Of a stretch of 64,000 nt of DNA, positions 8,499 through 19,414 are shown in pieces (position 1 is the stretch's first letter; each line of letters starts with the position of its first letter). The stretch spans positions 62,001 through 126,000 of the forward strand of contig NZ_JAVDDU010000002.1 of NCBI RefSeq assembly GCF_030848505.1, written 5' to 3'. The position numbers and the translations under genes are program-made. The DNA comes from Marinimicrobium hydrolyticum (GTDB lineage: Bacteria > Pseudomonadota > Gammaproteobacteria > Pseudomonadales > Cellvibrionaceae). The notes below the pieces were generated by a model that saw only the letters and a list, made by a program, of their open reading frames with translations, made no database searches and was not told where the DNA came from.

Positions 8499-11400
8499 GC
8501 GCCTATTCTCCCGTGCAGCTCTTGCAAGCGCCGCACTTCCGTTTGTTTTCCAAAACGCAACGCCATGCACACCGCCTCACCGGCAGCGAGAGTCGTGGTG
8601 TAATAGACGTTGTGATTTTCCGCGCTGCGCCGAATGGATGCTGAGTCACGCGTTGCCTGCCGCCCTTCGGTGGTATTGACAATCAAATCGATCTGATCGT
8701 TCTTAATCATGTCAACGATATGCGGGCGACCTTCCTGCACTTTATTCACGACTGCGACTTCGAGCCCCGCTTTTTTCAGTACGGCGGCGGTACCGCGAGT
8801 GGCCACCAGCTTAAAGCCCAGGCTGCTCAGCTCTTTACCGACAACGACAACGCCGGGTTTATCCATGTCACGCACACTAATAAACACGGTGCCGCCGGTA
8901 GGCAATTCGCTGCCGGCGCCCAACTGTGACTTGGCGTAAGCTTCGCCAAACGTATCGCCTATGCCCATCACTTCGCCCGTGGATTTCATTTCCGGCCCCA
9001 AGATGGGATCAACCGCGGGGAATTTGTTAAAGGGGAAGACCGCTTCTTTAACACTGTAGTAATCGGGCACGATTTCCTGAGTGAAACCCTGGTCCGCCAG
9101 GCTGGTGCCGGCCTGACAACGGGCGGCCACTTTCGCCAGGGAAACACCCACGCATTTGGATACAAAAGGAACGGTACGCGACGCACGAGGGTTAACCTCG
9201 ATAACGTAGATTTGTCCGTCCTGGTAAGCGAGCTGGGTATTCATCAATCCCACTACTCCCAACTCCAATGCCATGGCACGAATTTGCTCGCGCATTTCAT
9301 CCTGCACCTTGGCGGGCAAGGAGTATGGAGGCAGTGAGCAGGCGGAGTCGCCAGAGTGTACGCCGCACTGTTCAATGTGCTGCATAATACCGCCGATAAC
9401 CACTTGCTTGCCGTCACTAACGGCATCAACGTCCACCTCAATGGCGGCGCTGAGGAAGTGATCCAACAGAACCGGAGCGTCTTCAGACACTTCCACGGCG
9501 GTGCGCATATAAGTGCGCAACTCATCTTCTTTATAAACAATTTCCATGGCCCGGCCGCCCAGAACGTAAGAGGGGCGAACCACCAGCGGGTATCCCACTT
9601 GCTCAGCGACTTTCAACGCTTCTTCCAAGGAGCGAACGATGGCGTTGGGTGGCTGGCGCAAGCCCAACTTTTGAATCATTTGCTGGAAGCGCTCCCGGTC
9701 TTCGGCGCGGTCAATGGCATCCGGGGAGGTGCCAATAATGGGTACACCTTCCGCTTCAAGAGCGCGGGCCAGCTTCAAGGGTGTTTGACCGCCAAACTGA
9801 ACGATAACGCCTTTGGGGTTTTCTTTGTGCACAATTTCCAGCACATCTTCCAAAGTCACTGGCTCGAAAAACAGACGGTCAGACGTGTCGTAATCGGTGG
9901 AGACGGTCTCGGGGTTACAGTTCACCATAATGGTTTCGTAACCGTCCTCACGCATGGCCAGAGCGGCATGCACGCAGCAGTAGTCAAACTCGATACCCTG
10001 ACCGATACGGTTGGGGCCGCCGCCAATCACCAGAATTTTATCCCGCTCACTGGGGTTAGCCTCGCACTCTTCCTCATAGGTGGAGTACATGTAGGCCGTG
10101 GAGGTCGCGAATTCCGCCGCACAGGTATCCACCCGCTTGTAACTGGGGCGTATGTTGAGTGTGTGGCGATGATCGCGCACGGCCTTTTCGGTGCCACCCA
10201 GCAAGTTCGACAGGCGGCGATCGGAGAAGCCTTTGCGCTTAAGCCGCCACATGGTGTCGTAATCCAGATCACTGAGCTGCTTGCCAGCCAGCGACTTTTC
10301 AATCGAAATCAGCTCTTCGATCTGCACCAGGAACCAGGGATCAATTTTGCTGGCTTCGTGCACTTCTTCCAGGCTCATGCCCGAGCGGAAAGCATCGCCC
10401 ACATACCAAATGCGCTCGGCACCGGGGGTCGCCAATTCGCGACGCAAACGCGCCGGTGTTTCGTCATCGGCCAAGTTCACTTTGGGCTCGAAGCCGCTTG
10501 AACCCGTTTCCAGACCGCGCAAGGCTTTTTGCAGTGATTCCTGGAAAGTCCGGCCGATGGCCATGACTTCGCCCACGGATTTCATTTGCGTGGTCAGGCG
10601 TGCATCCGCCTCGCCGAATTTTTCGAAAGTAAAACGGGGCACTTTAGTGACCACGTAGTCGATGCTGGGCTCGAACGAAGCCGGTGTGGCGCCACCAGTG
10701 ATTTCGTTCTGCAGTTCATCCAGGGTGTAGCCAATCGCCAACTTGGCGGCAATTTTGGCAATGGGAAAACCGGTGGCTTTTGAAGCCAACGCCGAGGAGC
10801 GAGACACACGGGGGTTCATTTCAATCACCACCAAGCGGCCGTCTTCCGGGTTCACCGCAAACTGAACATTGGAACCGCCAGTTTCCACACCGATCTCACG
10901 CAACACCGCAATAGACGCGTTGCGCATGATTTGGTATTCCTTGTCGGTGAGCGTCTGAGCCGGCGCCACGGTAATGGAGTCACCGGTGTGCACACCCATG
11001 GGGTCGAAGTTTTCAATGGCGCACACGATAATGCAGTTATCGTTTTTATCCCGCACCACTTCCATCTCGAACTCTTTCCAACCCAACAGAGATTCGTCAA
11101 TCAACAGTTCGTGAGTGGGGGAAAGATCTAAACCACGTGTACAGATCTCCTCAAACTCTTCCCAGTTGTAAGCGATACCGCCGCCGGAACCACCCATGGT
11201 AAAAGAGGGGCGGATAATGCAGGGGAAGCCGAACTTCTTGGGCACTTCCTTGGCTTCTTCCATGGAATGCACGATTTCCGCTCGGGCGCATTCCAGGCCA
11301 ATGCGTTTCATGGCTTTATCGAATTGATCGCGATCTTCCGCCATGTTGATGGCGGCTTCGTTGGCGCCGATCAGCTCTACGTTGTACTTTTCCAACACCC

Positions 11401-11716
11401 CGTTCTTGGCCAGAGCCAGAGCACAGTTCAGCGCGGTCTGTCCGCCCATAGTGGGCAGCACCACGTCGGGGCGCTCTTTTTCAATGATGCGCGCCACGGT
11501 TTGCCATTCAATGGGTTCGATGTAGGTGGCGTCCGCCATGGCGGGGTCGGTCATGATGGTGGCGGGGTTGGAGTTCACCAGGATGACCCGGTAACCCTCT
11601 TCCCGCAGCGCCTTACAAGCCTGGGCGCCGGAGTAGTCAAATTCGCAGGCCTGGCCAATCACAATGGGGCCGGCTCCAAGAATCAGAACGCTGTTGATGT
11701 CGGTACGTTTTGGCAT
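8495..11716 (-). CDS. carB: Carbamoyl-phosphate synthase large subunit
   Basis: This 1073-residue protein makes carbamoyl phosphate for pyrimidines and arginine from glutamine-derived ammonia, bicarbonate and two ATP. Two homologous ATP-grasp halves are visible: [20 protein letters not shown] with [12 protein letters not shown], and [20 protein letters not shown] with [20 protein letters not shown]-terminal methylglyoxal-synthase-like allosteric domain follows ([11 protein letters not shown]). It is 58 bases past carA and overlaps greA by four. Confidence 0.98.
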   Translation of the reverse strand: MPKRTDINSVLILGAGPIVIGQACEFDYSGAQACKALREEGYRVILVNSNPATIMTDPAMADATYIEPIEWQTVARIIEKERPDVVLPTMGGQTALNCALALAKNGVLEKYNVELIGANEAAINMAEDRDQFDKAMKRIGLECARAEIVHSMEEAKEVPKKFGFPCIIRPSFTMGGSGGGIAYNWEEFEEICTRGLDLSPTHELLIDESLLGWKEFEMEVVRDKNDNCIIVCAIENFDPMGVHTGDSITVAPAQTLTDKEYQIMRNASIAVLREIGVETGGSNVQFAVNPEDGRLVVIEMNPRVSRSSALASKATGFPIAKIAAKLAIGYTLDELQNEITGGATPASFEPSIDYVVTKVPRFTFEKFGEADARLTTQMKSVGEVMAIGRTFQESLQKALRGLETGSSGFEPKVNLADDETPARLRRELATPGAERIWYVGDAFRSGMSLEEVHEASKIDPWFLVQIEELISIEKSLAGKQLSDLDYDTMWRLKRKGFSDRRLSNLLGGTEKAVRDHRHTLNIRPSYKRVDTCAAEFATSTAYMYSTYEEECEANPSERDKILVIGGGPNRIGQGIEFDYCCVHAALAMREDGYETIMVNCNPETVSTDYDTSDRLFFEPVTLEDVLEIVHKENPKGVIVQFGGQTPLKLARALEAEGVPIIGTSPDAIDRAEDRERFQQMIQKLGLRQPPNAIVRSLEEALKVAEQVGYPLVVRPSYVLGGRAMEIVYKEDELRTYMRTAVEVSEDAPVLLDHFLSAAIEVDVDAVSDGKQVVIGGIMQHIEQCGVHSGDSACSLPPYSLPAKVQDEMREQIRAMALELGVVGLMNTQLAYQDGQIYVIEVNPRASRTVPFVSKCVGVSLAKVAARCQAGTSLADQGFTQEIVPDYYSVKEAVFPFNKFPAVDPILGPEMKSTGEVMGIGDTFGEAYAKSQLGAGSELPTGGTVFISVRDMDKPGVVVVGKELSSLGFKLVATRGTAAVLKKAGLEVAVVNKVQEGRPHIVDMIKNDQIDLIVNTTEGRQATRDSASIRRSAENHNVYYTTTLAAGEAVCMALRFGKQTEVRRLQELHGRIGA

Positions 11717-11774
11717 GATCTTCTCACTTTGCGAAATCGGTTAAATGGGGTGGTCGGTGCTCAGCGGATGCCAT

Positions 11775-12935
11775 TCACCGTTTCGCTTTCTCCATCAATT
11801 CAATAAAGTGGTCGAACAACCCATCGGCATCGTGCGGACCGGGGCTGGCTTCCGGATGGCCCTGGAAGCAAAAGGCCGGCTTGTCAGTGCGATGCAAACC
11901 TTGCAGAGAGCCGTCAAACAGAGATTTATGGGTGGCCTTGAGGTTGGCCGGCAGCGTGGTCTCGTCCACCGCAAAACCGTGATTCTGAGCGGTGATCATG
12001 ACTCGGCCGGTTTCCATATCCAGTACCGGGTGATTGGCGCCGTGGTGGCCAAACTTCATCTTTACGGTTTTCGCACCGGACGCTAACGCCAGCAATTGGT
12101 GCCCCAGGCAAATACCGAAAATGGGTGTGTCGGTTTCCAGAATGTACTTAATGGCTTCGATGGCGTAGGTGCAGGGCTCCGGATCGCCCGGGCCGTTGGC
12201 CAGGAACACACCGTCGGGTTTCATGGCCATAACGTCGCTGGCCAGTGTCTCCGCAGGCACCACGGTCACGTCGCAACCCCGGTCGGTGAGCATGCGCAAA
12301 ATGTTGCGCTTCACGCCGTAATCGAAGGCAACCACTTTGTAGGGTTGCTTCGCGGGTGGCTTGAGGTGGCCTTTGCCCAATTGCCAGGTGCTGTCTTCCC
12401 AGCGGTAGCTTTCTTTACAAGACACTTCCTTCGCCAGGTCCATTCCCTTGAGACCGGGGAAGGCCTTGGCCGCCGCCAGGGCTTTTTCCTCGTCCAGATC
12501 ACCAGCCATGATGCAGCCGTTCTGGGCGCCTTTGTCCCGCAGCAGGCGGGTCAGCCGACGGGTGTCGATGTCGGCGATGCCAATAATGTTCTGAGCCACC
12601 AGATATTCGGACAGGTTACGCTGATTGCGGAAGTTGCTGGCCACCAGCGGCAGATCGCGAATTACCAGACCAGCAGCCCAGCTTTGACCGCATTCGTCAT
12701 CTTCGTCATTGGTGCCGGTATTGCCGATGTGGGGGTAAGTCAGGGTAACGATCTGGCGGGCGTAGGAGGGGTCGGTGAGAATTTCCTGGTAGCCGGTCAT
12801 GGAGGTATTGAACACCACCTCCCCCACCGACAGACCCTGGGCACCGATGGAGGTGCCACGAAAAATACTGCCGTCTTCCAGTACCAGTAATGCGGGTGTG
12901 TGGGCCCCAGTAGTCAAATCAACCTCCTCAATCAT
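11775..12935 (-). CDS. carA: Carbamoyl-phosphate synthase small (glutaminase) subunit
   Basis: This 386-residue class I glutamine amidotransferase supplies ammonia to CarB. The catalytic Cys is in [18 protein letters not shown], the His/Glu end is [15 protein letters not shown], and the N-terminal domain starts [12 protein letters not shown]. An alternative start is TTG at 12917 (380 residues), which sits five bases after GAGGAGG, a much better ribosome-binding site than any before the ATG, and gives the family's usual length. It is the first gene of carA-carB-greA. Confidence 0.96.
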   Translation of the reverse strand: MIEEVDLTTGAHTPALLVLEDGSIFRGTSIGAQGLSVGEVVFNTSMTGYQEILTDPSYARQIVTLTYPHIGNTGTNDEDDECGQSWAAGLVIRDLPLVASNFRNQRNLSEYLVAQNIIGIADIDTRRLTRLLRDKGAQNGCIMAGDLDEEKALAAAKAFPGLKGMDLAKEVSCKESYRWEDSTWQLGKGHLKPPAKQPYKVVAFDYGVKRNILRMLTDRGCDVTVVPAETLASDVMAMKPDGVFLANGPGDPEPCTYAIEAIKYILETDTPIFGICLGHQLLALASGAKTVKMKFGHHGANHPVLDMETGRVMITAQNHGFAVDETTLPANLKATHKSLFDGSLQGLHRTDKPAFCFQGHPEASPGPHDADGLFDHFIELMEKAKR

Positions 12936-13024
12936 GTCACAGCTTTAGCAACAGGACCGACTTGGTCACTTTCCGCAGGCTCAGAGAGACAGCCGCACCA
13001 CCAGGGGTGCGCGAGGCGACATCA

Positions 13025-13187
13025 TTAACAGCGAGCTGCGTGAGTGAAAAACCCGGTCCCGGGCTGTAAAAAAGCGAGATGAAACTGCCGCCTCATCTCG
13101 CTTTCGTTGGGCCTATGGCCAGTGGCTCGGCTTTGGCAAACCGTTTTCTGAGGGCAAATTTTACGCGAGCACCGCCGCCCTGTCCAA
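13025..13187 (-). promoter_or_regulatory. Promoter and leader ahead of carA, possible attenuator
   Basis: On the minus strand, TTGGAC (13187-13182) and TAAAAT (13163-13158) are 18 bases apart and form a good sigma-70 promoter about 220 bases upstream of carA. Transcription would start near 13151 and meet the intrinsic terminator at 13104-13068 after about 50 bases. A short ORF (13096-13025, 23 codons, with Phe/Leu codons over the U-run) begins inside the hairpin. A weaker hairpin CCCG GGAC CGGG followed by five T comes next (13063-13047). The layout fits pyrimidine-responsive attenuation; that is inference. Confidence 0.5.
13068..13104 (-). terminator. Intrinsic terminator in the carA leader
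   Basis: A 12-bp stem, AAAGCGAGATGA with TCATCTCGCTTT, and a ten-base loop are followed on the minus strand by six T. No gene ends on this strand just upstream, so it most likely acts on transcripts from the promoter at 13187-13158. Confidence 0.7.
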
Positions 13188-13385
13188 CGAATATTGCCCG
13201 TTTAACCGCCTTATCCTACGTTGACCAGTCATTGGCAGCAACTCACTTCCAGGCCAACGCACGATAACCGGACGTTCGAGTGCGGATCCGGGAATTGTGC
13301 CATCAGGATCTATAGGCTAGTCTTGCTCTCCCCGGCCACGGCGCTGGGAATGAATAACGACGACAAATTCAGGGGCCAGGCAGTA

Positions 13386-14348
13386 ATGATCATTCAGGCG
13401 GAAGGGATTACCAAGCATTACCGAAGCGTCACGGCGGTAAAATCTGTCAGTTTGTCGGCCCAATCGGGACAAATTCTAGCGCTCCTCGGCCCCAATGGCG
13501 CGGGCAAGTCTTCCCTGATTCGTATTCTCACTGGCCTGACATCCCCGGACGATGGCCGCCTGATCGTCTCCGATGGCGAACGTGAGTACAGCCACGTGCC
13601 TGAACAGTTGCTGGGTTACCTACCGGAAGACCGGGGGCTGTACCTGGAAAAATCCCTGCGCAAGAACCTGAACTACATCGCTGCCCTGCGGGGCATAAGT
13701 AAAGCGAGTCGCCAGGAGCGCATAGAGCATTGGCTGGATTATTTCGAACTAACGGATCGGGCTGACGAACCCTTGAGCCGCCTCTCCAAGGGCAATCAGC
13801 AAAAAGTCCAGCTAATGGCCACACTTTTGCACGACCCGGAGGTGGTGATTCTGGACGAACCCTTCTCTGGCCTGGACCCGGTCAACCAGGAACAGGTGCT
13901 GACACTACTGGCGGAGCTTAAGAGCCAGGGCCGGTTGATTCTACTCAGCGCTCACCAAATGGCGCTGGTGGAACGAGTGGCGGATCAAATGCTGCTGCTG
14001 GATTTGGGTGAATGTATCGCTCAGGGCGGGTTGCACGATGTGAAAGCCCAACTGGGCGAGCAACACGCCTACCAAGTGACTTTGGCCCGAGAGGACGGCG
14101 AGCAAGCCCGCACGGCACTGACCGGTGTGCCCGGGGTGACCATCAGCCCGCCGGACACCAACCCCGACGGCACCTCTAGCCTGGAGTTTGTGCTGTCCGA
14201 CGCCACGCAACTGAGCGCCGCACTGCAACGCCTGAGCGCGGAAGTGCCCGTACTGAAGCTGGACCGGCAAACCACCAGCCTGCACCAACTCTACCTTCAG
14301 TCCATCCGCAAGCGCAGATCACCGGACACCGTGGAGGCCGACCAGTGA
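13386..14348 (+). CDS. ABC transporter ATP-binding protein (NatA/CcmA-like)
   Basis: A 320-residue ABC ATPase. Walker A is GPNGAGKSS (about 35-43), the signature is LSKGNQQKV, Walker B is VVILDEPFSGLDP, and the switch His is in LSAHQMAL. The roughly 100-residue C-terminal extension is typical of ATPases paired with ABC-2 permeases. The start MIIQAEGITKHY fits the family; an in-frame ATG at 13350 is an alternative. It overlaps the permease by four bases (GTGA). The substrate is unknown; the closest functional class is Na+/drug export of the NatAB type. Confidence 0.9.
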   Translation: MIIQAEGITKHYRSVTAVKSVSLSAQSGQILALLGPNGAGKSSLIRILTGLTSPDDGRLIVSDGEREYSHVPEQLLGYLPEDRGLYLEKSLRKNLNYIAALRGISKASRQERIEHWLDYFELTDRADEPLSRLSKGNQQKVQLMATLLHDPEVVILDEPFSGLDPVNQEQVLTLLAELKSQGRLILLSAHQMALVERVADQMLLLDLGECIAQGGLHDVKAQLGEQHAYQVTLAREDGEQARTALTGVPGVTISPPDTNPDGTSSLEFVLSDATQLSAALQRLSAEVPVLKLDRQTTSLHQLYLQSIRKRRSPDTVEADQ

Positions 14349-15529
14349 AGCAAATCCTAACCATTGCCGCCTGGGAGTTTTCCCGCTTCTTCAAATGGAA
14401 GCAGGAACTGATCACCATCTTTTTAATGCTGACCATTGTGTTGGGCGTGGCACTTTGGCCCGCGCTGGTAAACCATTTCGCCACTGAGCAGAGAATTGCC
14501 GTGGTGACGGAGCTGGAACTGCCCCAAGCCCCGGGCTTTTATTTCGAGCGCATCAGCGCTGATGAAGCCAACCGTCTGATCGGCGCTCAGAGCATTGCCG
14601 AGGGCTGGCACGGCGTGGTGCAACACGAGAATTATGCCCTGTCACTAACCACCGTTAACTCGGCACCCTGGGTGGACGAGTTGGGTGAAACGCTGCGCCG
14701 ATGGCTGCAACAACACACACTGGCGAACGCGCAGTTAGAACCAGAGGTCATGCATTGGGTTACCAATCCACCCCAATGGCAAGTACAAAACATTGCCCCG
14801 GCGCCCACATCACCTGAAGAGCGGGAGCAGAACAGCGCGGTGGTGTTTTTAGTGCTGCTGTTGCTAGGCGTGAGCCTGTTTTCTGGTTTTGCGTGTTTCT
14901 TTTCCGCCGTGACGGCCGAGAAACAGCAGCGCGTCACCGAGCAACTGCTGACGCTGATGACGCCTCAGCGCTGGCTGGACGGAAAGATTGTGGGTATCAC
15001 CCTGTTCTGCCTAAAAACCGTGGCCACCATTTTGATGCTTATGTATTTGGGTGGGCTCGGTTTCAGTTTGTACGCGGGGGCAGGTGTTTTTGTCCCTGAG
15101 CTGCCACTGCTGGAAACGCTCAACGCCCTGCTATTTATGCTGTTGGGGATTTTGCTGGTGAACACCCTGATGGGTGCCTTCACCGCCACCATCGACGACC
15201 CCAACCATTCGTCCCGCAGTGTCGTCATGCTGGTGCCAAGCATCCCCATTTTTATCGCTTACACCTTGCGGGATCACCCGGACTCAACACTCACGGTTTT
15301 TTCCAGCCTGTTTCCTTTTACATCATTCGCCGTGATGCCGGTGCGCATGGCCGTTGACGACGTGGGCGTGGGTGAATGGTTGCTGTCTCTGGCTCTGCTG
15401 TTGGCCACTTTGTACTGGGCGCGTCGCGCGGGCGGCCGATTGTTCGCTTTGGGTGTGCGCACCTATGGCCAGGAACCCAGTTGGCGGCAAATGGGCCGGG
15501 CAATGCTGGGGAAAAACCCCGCCGGTTAA
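14345..15529 (+). CDS. ABC-2 type permease (NatB-like)
   Basis: A 394-residue membrane protein starting with GTG, overlapping the ATPase stop. One span lies at about 22-42 after MKQILTIAAWEFSRFFKWKQ. A large external domain of about 120 residues follows, then a cluster of five or so spans from residue 170 to 380. The motif AEKQQRVTEQLLTLMTPQ after the second span is typical of NatB/ABC-2 exporters. It forms the exporter with the preceding ATPase. It is convergent with the downstream gene, with five bases between the stops. Confidence 0.88.
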   Translation: MKQILTIAAWEFSRFFKWKQELITIFLMLTIVLGVALWPALVNHFATEQRIAVVTELELPQAPGFYFERISADEANRLIGAQSIAEGWHGVVQHENYALSLTTVNSAPWVDELGETLRRWLQQHTLANAQLEPEVMHWVTNPPQWQVQNIAPAPTSPEEREQNSAVVFLVLLLLGVSLFSGFACFFSAVTAEKQQRVTEQLLTLMTPQRWLDGKIVGITLFCLKTVATILMLMYLGGLGFSLYAGAGVFVPELPLLETLNALLFMLLGILLVNTLMGAFTATIDDPNHSSRSVVMLVPSIPIFIAYTLRDHPDSTLTVFSSLFPFTSFAVMPVRMAVDDVGVGEWLLSLALLLATLYWARRAGGRLFALGVRTYGQEPSWRQMGRAMLGKNPAG

Positions 15530-15534
15530 AACCC

Positions 15535-16284
15535 TTAAAATTCCACTTCGGCCATTAAGGGTTTGTGATCGGATAAGTGCGACCAAGGCTTATTGGGTAA
15601 CACCAACGGCGTATGAAACTGGGCCGAGCGCACATAGATTCGATCCAGCCGCAGCATGGGCAATACGGCGGGGAAGGAACGGGGTGGTTGACCGTAAATA
15701 TCCGTGAACACTTCATGCAACCCAGCTTGGCGCAACAACACTGCCTGGGATTTGCAGCGCCAGTCATTAAAGTCTCCCGCCACCACCACCGGTTCCGATT
15801 CCGGAATGCTGTTGACCAATTCGCACAACTTTAACAATTGCCGCTGCCGATCTCCTTCACGCAGATTTAAGTGCACACAGATGGCGTGCAGCTGAATGGA
15901 CGCATCCACCATATCCAGTTTGCAATGCAGTAAGCCGCGCTGCTCGAATCGATTCAAAGAGATATCGTGGTTGTCCCAGGAGACGATGGGGAATTTGCTC
16001 AGCAGGGCGTTGCCGTGATGACCCTGGGGGTAAACGGCGTTGCGCCCGTAGGCAAAATCCTGCCAAATACTGTCGGCGAGAAATTCGTAGTGAGGTTCAA
16101 TGGGCCACAAACCTTTGTGGCGGGAGGACCAACTTTTGTGTTCACCCATAACCTCCTGCAGAAAAACCACGTCCGCCGACACCGCACGCACGGCTTCGCG
16201 CAATTCATGCAGAATAAAACGGCGGTTAAACAGGGTAAAACCTTTGTGGGTATTCACCGTCAATATACGAACAGTCCGGCTCAC
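15535..16284 (-). CDS. Endonuclease/exonuclease/phosphatase (EEP) family protein
   Basis: A 249-residue, single-domain EEP phosphohydrolase. Motifs in order: VNTHKGF, VVFLQEVMG (metal Glu), HGNALLSKFPI, HLNLREGDRQRQL (catalytic His), VVAGDFNDWR (Asp/Asn), and SDHKPLMAEV (final Asp-His). There is no signal peptide, so it is probably cytoplasmic. The family cuts phosphodiesters in nucleic acids, lipids or inositol phosphates; the substrate here cannot be told. It lies between dapB and the convergent ABC exporter. Confidence 0.85.
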   Translation of the reverse strand: MSRTVRILTVNTHKGFTLFNRRFILHELREAVRAVSADVVFLQEVMGEHKSWSSRHKGLWPIEPHYEFLADSIWQDFAYGRNAVYPQGHHGNALLSKFPIVSWDNHDISLNRFEQRGLLHCKLDMVDASIQLHAICVHLNLREGDRQRQLLKLCELVNSIPESEPVVVAGDFNDWRCKSQAVLLRQAGLHEVFTDIYGQPPRSFPAVLPMLRLDRIYVRSAQFHTPLVLPNKPWSHLSDHKPLMAEVEF

Positions 16285-16410
16285 TCAACACTCCCGAGCC
16301 ACTGGGCGGCTGCCGGCCCTGTGGGAATCCAGTGACCGCCCAAACCCTGTTTTCGTGGCCTGCTCTTTTGTGAAATGAGTTTCAACGCCGCGCTGACTTT
16401 CAGCCGCGGG

Positions 16411-17259
<849 letters not shown>

Positions 17260-17284
17260 TTAGGCCGACGAACTTAGCAGGCTG

Positions 17285-17896
17285 TTAGTCGTTATCCGGC
17301 TCATCGTGCTCGGCAAACAAGTGCCCCAGTTTGCCGCGCTTGGTTTCCAGGTAGCGGGCGTTGTGGGGGTTGCGACCTGTTTGATGGGAGATACGCTCGG
17401 CCACGACTACACCCATTTCTTCCAGCGCTTTTACTTTGCGCGGATTGTTGGTCATCAGTTTCAGGGATTTTACTTGCAGGTGTTCCAGCATCGGTTTGAG
17501 GATGCTGTAGTCGCGCATGTCTGCGCCAAAGCCCAAGCGCTCATTGGCTTCCACGGTGTCGGCACCGCAGTCTTGCAAGTGGTAGGCGCGGATTTTGTTG
17601 AGCAGTCCTATGCCTCGGCCTTCCTGGCGCAGATAAAAAATGGCGCCCCGGCCTTCCAGGGCGATTTTGTGCATGGCCGCTTGTAGTTGCGGCCCGCAAT
17701 CGCAGCGCAGGCTGAACAGGGCATCACCGGTCAGACATTCGGAGTGCACGCGCGCCAGCAGCGGCTGATCGCCGCTGATGTCGCCCATGGTTAACACCAC
17801 ATGTTCCTTGTCGGCCGCGTCATCGGCAAAGCCGTACATTTTGAACATGCCCCACGGTGTGGGCAATTTGGATGCTTCGATAAAACGAATGGCCAC
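17285..17896 (-). CDS. ribA: GTP cyclohydrolase II
   Basis: This 203-residue enzyme opens GTP in the first step of riboflavin synthesis. The zinc cysteines are in [20 protein letters not shown], the catalytic Arg region is [13 protein letters not shown], and the end is [13 protein letters not shown]. The start is GTG at 17896 with AGAGG upstream; the ATG four bases further up is out of frame. It is a full active-type enzyme, which matters because the RibBA at 21376 has a degenerate cyclohydrolase half. Confidence 0.95.
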   Translation of the reverse strand: MAIRFIEASKLPTPWGMFKMYGFADDAADKEHVVLTMGDISGDQPLLARVHSECLTGDALFSLRCDCGPQLQAAMHKIALEGRGAIFYLRQEGRGIGLLNKIRAYHLQDCGADTVEANERLGFGADMRDYSILKPMLEHLQVKSLKLMTNNPRKVKALEEMGVVVAERISHQTGRNPHNARYLETKRGKLGHLFAEHDEPDND

Positions 17897-18010
17897 GCAT
17901 AACCTCTTTAATAGAACCCAACGTGCGGGTCTTTATATTCTTTGAGCCCCGTATACACCTATTGCTGTTCGGACTTAAAGATTTAATGAACTGCTTCTTA
18001 AGCGAGCCCT

Positions 18011-18117
18011 CGGGCCGGGCGGGGTGAGTGTTCAGCAAACGTCGTAAACCCATCCGTGGGGACTGCCCCACAAGATCCCTCTTGTGAGGCTTGCAGAACA
18101 CTCACCCCGCCCGGCCC
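18011..18117 (+). repeat. Hexaloop-hairpin palindromic repeat, copy A
   Basis: Outer arms of 27 bases (18011-18038 and 18091-18117) pair with two mismatches. The core (18039-18090) holds GTGGGG ACTG CCCCAC and CACAAG ATCCCT CTTGTG, two hairpins sharing a few bases. Similarity to copy B (59602-59724) continues outside the arms (GCTTCnTAAGC upstream, TTCTTTTCCG downstream). It fills the 363-base gap upstream of ribA, which otherwise shows nothing recognisable. Confidence 0.8.
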
Positions 18118-18259
18118 CCGCAGCATTAGGCTATTACATTCTTTTCCGATCCTCGCTGTAATTTCCAGCGAAGGCAGGGGGTCCAAGGTAGTGCGAATGC
18201 GGGAATCGAGCCTCGCCAGCGCTACGAATCACAAATTTGGGAATGGCCCCGTTTAACAC

Positions 18260-18907
18260 TTAATACTTGGACTCCAGCAGCAACACACCCCGGTCCACGC
18301 GCATTTCCACCGCACCTAGGTAGCTGTTGCCCAGAAGTACAATATCCGGATAGTCGCTGTCGGTGACCAGCGCTTCCACATATCGCTGTTCCAGGTTACC
18401 CACGGCAACCCGGTCCAAGGTAATACGATAAGCGTCGGCAATACCGTTGGCGGTGCTCACCTGAATAACCTCTCCGGTGCGGTAGTTTATGCCAAGCCGT
18501 TCCGCGGTGCGACGATTCATTGCCACGCTGGTGGCTCCGGTATCCACCATCATGCGGATGTTGTGGCCGTTGATGCTGCCATCCGCCACATAGTGTCCGC
18601 CCTGGCTTTGGGAAATACGCACCTGCACCGGCTCGGTTTCCACAAAGCGCGAGGCGATGCGTCGGGACAGTGTTAGTGTCTGTTGCGCGCCCTCGTATTC
18701 GACAATAGCCGCTTGAGTGGTGGAGGACACCAACTTCACGCCTTCAGGGCTGCGCTCGCCGTCTTTTAGTCGAACCTGTTTACCGTTAATGGTTAGAATT
18801 GCGCTGCCCTGGGCCAGCAAACGCACTTCCAGGTCCACGGCGATCGCCGGGTAAGTGAGAAACAACAGTGCGCCAAGTGCCAGGGAACGGGCCAATCGAT
18901 TTATCAT
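18260..18907 (-). CDS. Retroviral-type (clan AA) aspartic protease, exported
   Basis: A 215-residue protein with a signal peptide (MINRLARSLALGALLFLTYP, cut near AIAVD) and a single aspartyl protease domain. The active site is RMMVDTGATSVAMN. The flap and second hydrophobic motif, YPDIVLLGNSYLGAVEMR, resemble the TIGR02281 family of periplasmic or membrane proteins. Such enzymes work as dimers. It follows pgpA by 30 bases on the same strand and may be co-transcribed. Its substrate is unknown. Confidence 0.88.
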   Translation of the reverse strand: MINRLARSLALGALLFLTYPAIAVDLEVRLLAQGSAILTINGKQVRLKDGERSPEGVKLVSSTTQAAIVEYEGAQQTLTLSRRIASRFVETEPVQVRISQSQGGHYVADGSINGHNIRMMVDTGATSVAMNRRTAERLGINYRTGEVIQVSTANGIADAYRITLDRVAVGNLEQRYVEALVTDSDYPDIVLLGNSYLGAVEMRVDRGVLLLESKY

Positions 18908-18937
18908 TTGCTTTCCTCCACTGGCCCGGCGCGCTTG

Positions 18938-19414
18938 TTACCACCACAGCGCCAGAAGCTGCAACACAATCAAGGCGTAGACCCCCGCCAACACGTCGTC
19001 AATCATAATGCCCATACCGCCACCGACGCGGCGATCCAACCAACCGATGGGCCAGGGTTTGACAATATCAAAGAAGCGGAACAGCACGAAGCCCACCAGC
19101 ATCCATAGCCACCCAGCGGGGGCCAGTAGCATGGTGATCCAGTAGCCCACCATTTCGTCCCACACGATGCCGCCGTGATCATGCACCCCCAAGGCTTTGG
19201 AGCTGCGCTCACACCAGTAGACGCCAAGGGCAAAGGTCACCACCAGCCACAAAAGATAAATGGGCAGCGCCAGGTCCTGAATCAACCAAAAAATGGGTAT
19301 GGCGGCCAAGGTGCCGAAGGTGCCCGGCGCTTTCGGGGCCAAGCCGCTGCCAAACCCGAAGGCAAACAGGTGGTTGGGGTTGCGCAAAAGCTCTTTGAAG
19401 GTAGGGTTAGTCAT
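18938..19414 (-). CDS. pgpA: Phosphatidylglycerophosphatase A
   Basis: A 158-residue inner-membrane phosphatase of phosphatidylglycerol synthesis. The motif FGSGLAPKAPGTFGTLAAIP and the acidic HDHGGIVWDEMVGYWITM are diagnostic, followed by GWLDRRVGGGMGIMIDDVLAG. There are about four membrane spans. The start MTNPTFKELLRNP overlaps the thiL end by eight bases; a longer start lying inside thiL is unlikely. Confidence 0.95.
   Translation of the reverse strand: MTNPTFKELLRNPNHLFAFGFGSGLAPKAPGTFGTLAAIPIFWLIQDLALPIYLLWLVVTFALGVYWCERSSKALGVHDHGGIVWDEMVGYWITMLLAPAGWLWMLVGFVLFRFFDIVKPWPIGWLDRRVGGGMGIMIDDVLAGVYALIVLQLLALWW

Noticed and set aside
9356-10501. A 381-codon open frame on the plus strand opposite carB
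   Set aside because: It is fully antisense to a conserved gene, has no recognisable domain and follows from the GC-rich codon bias of carB.
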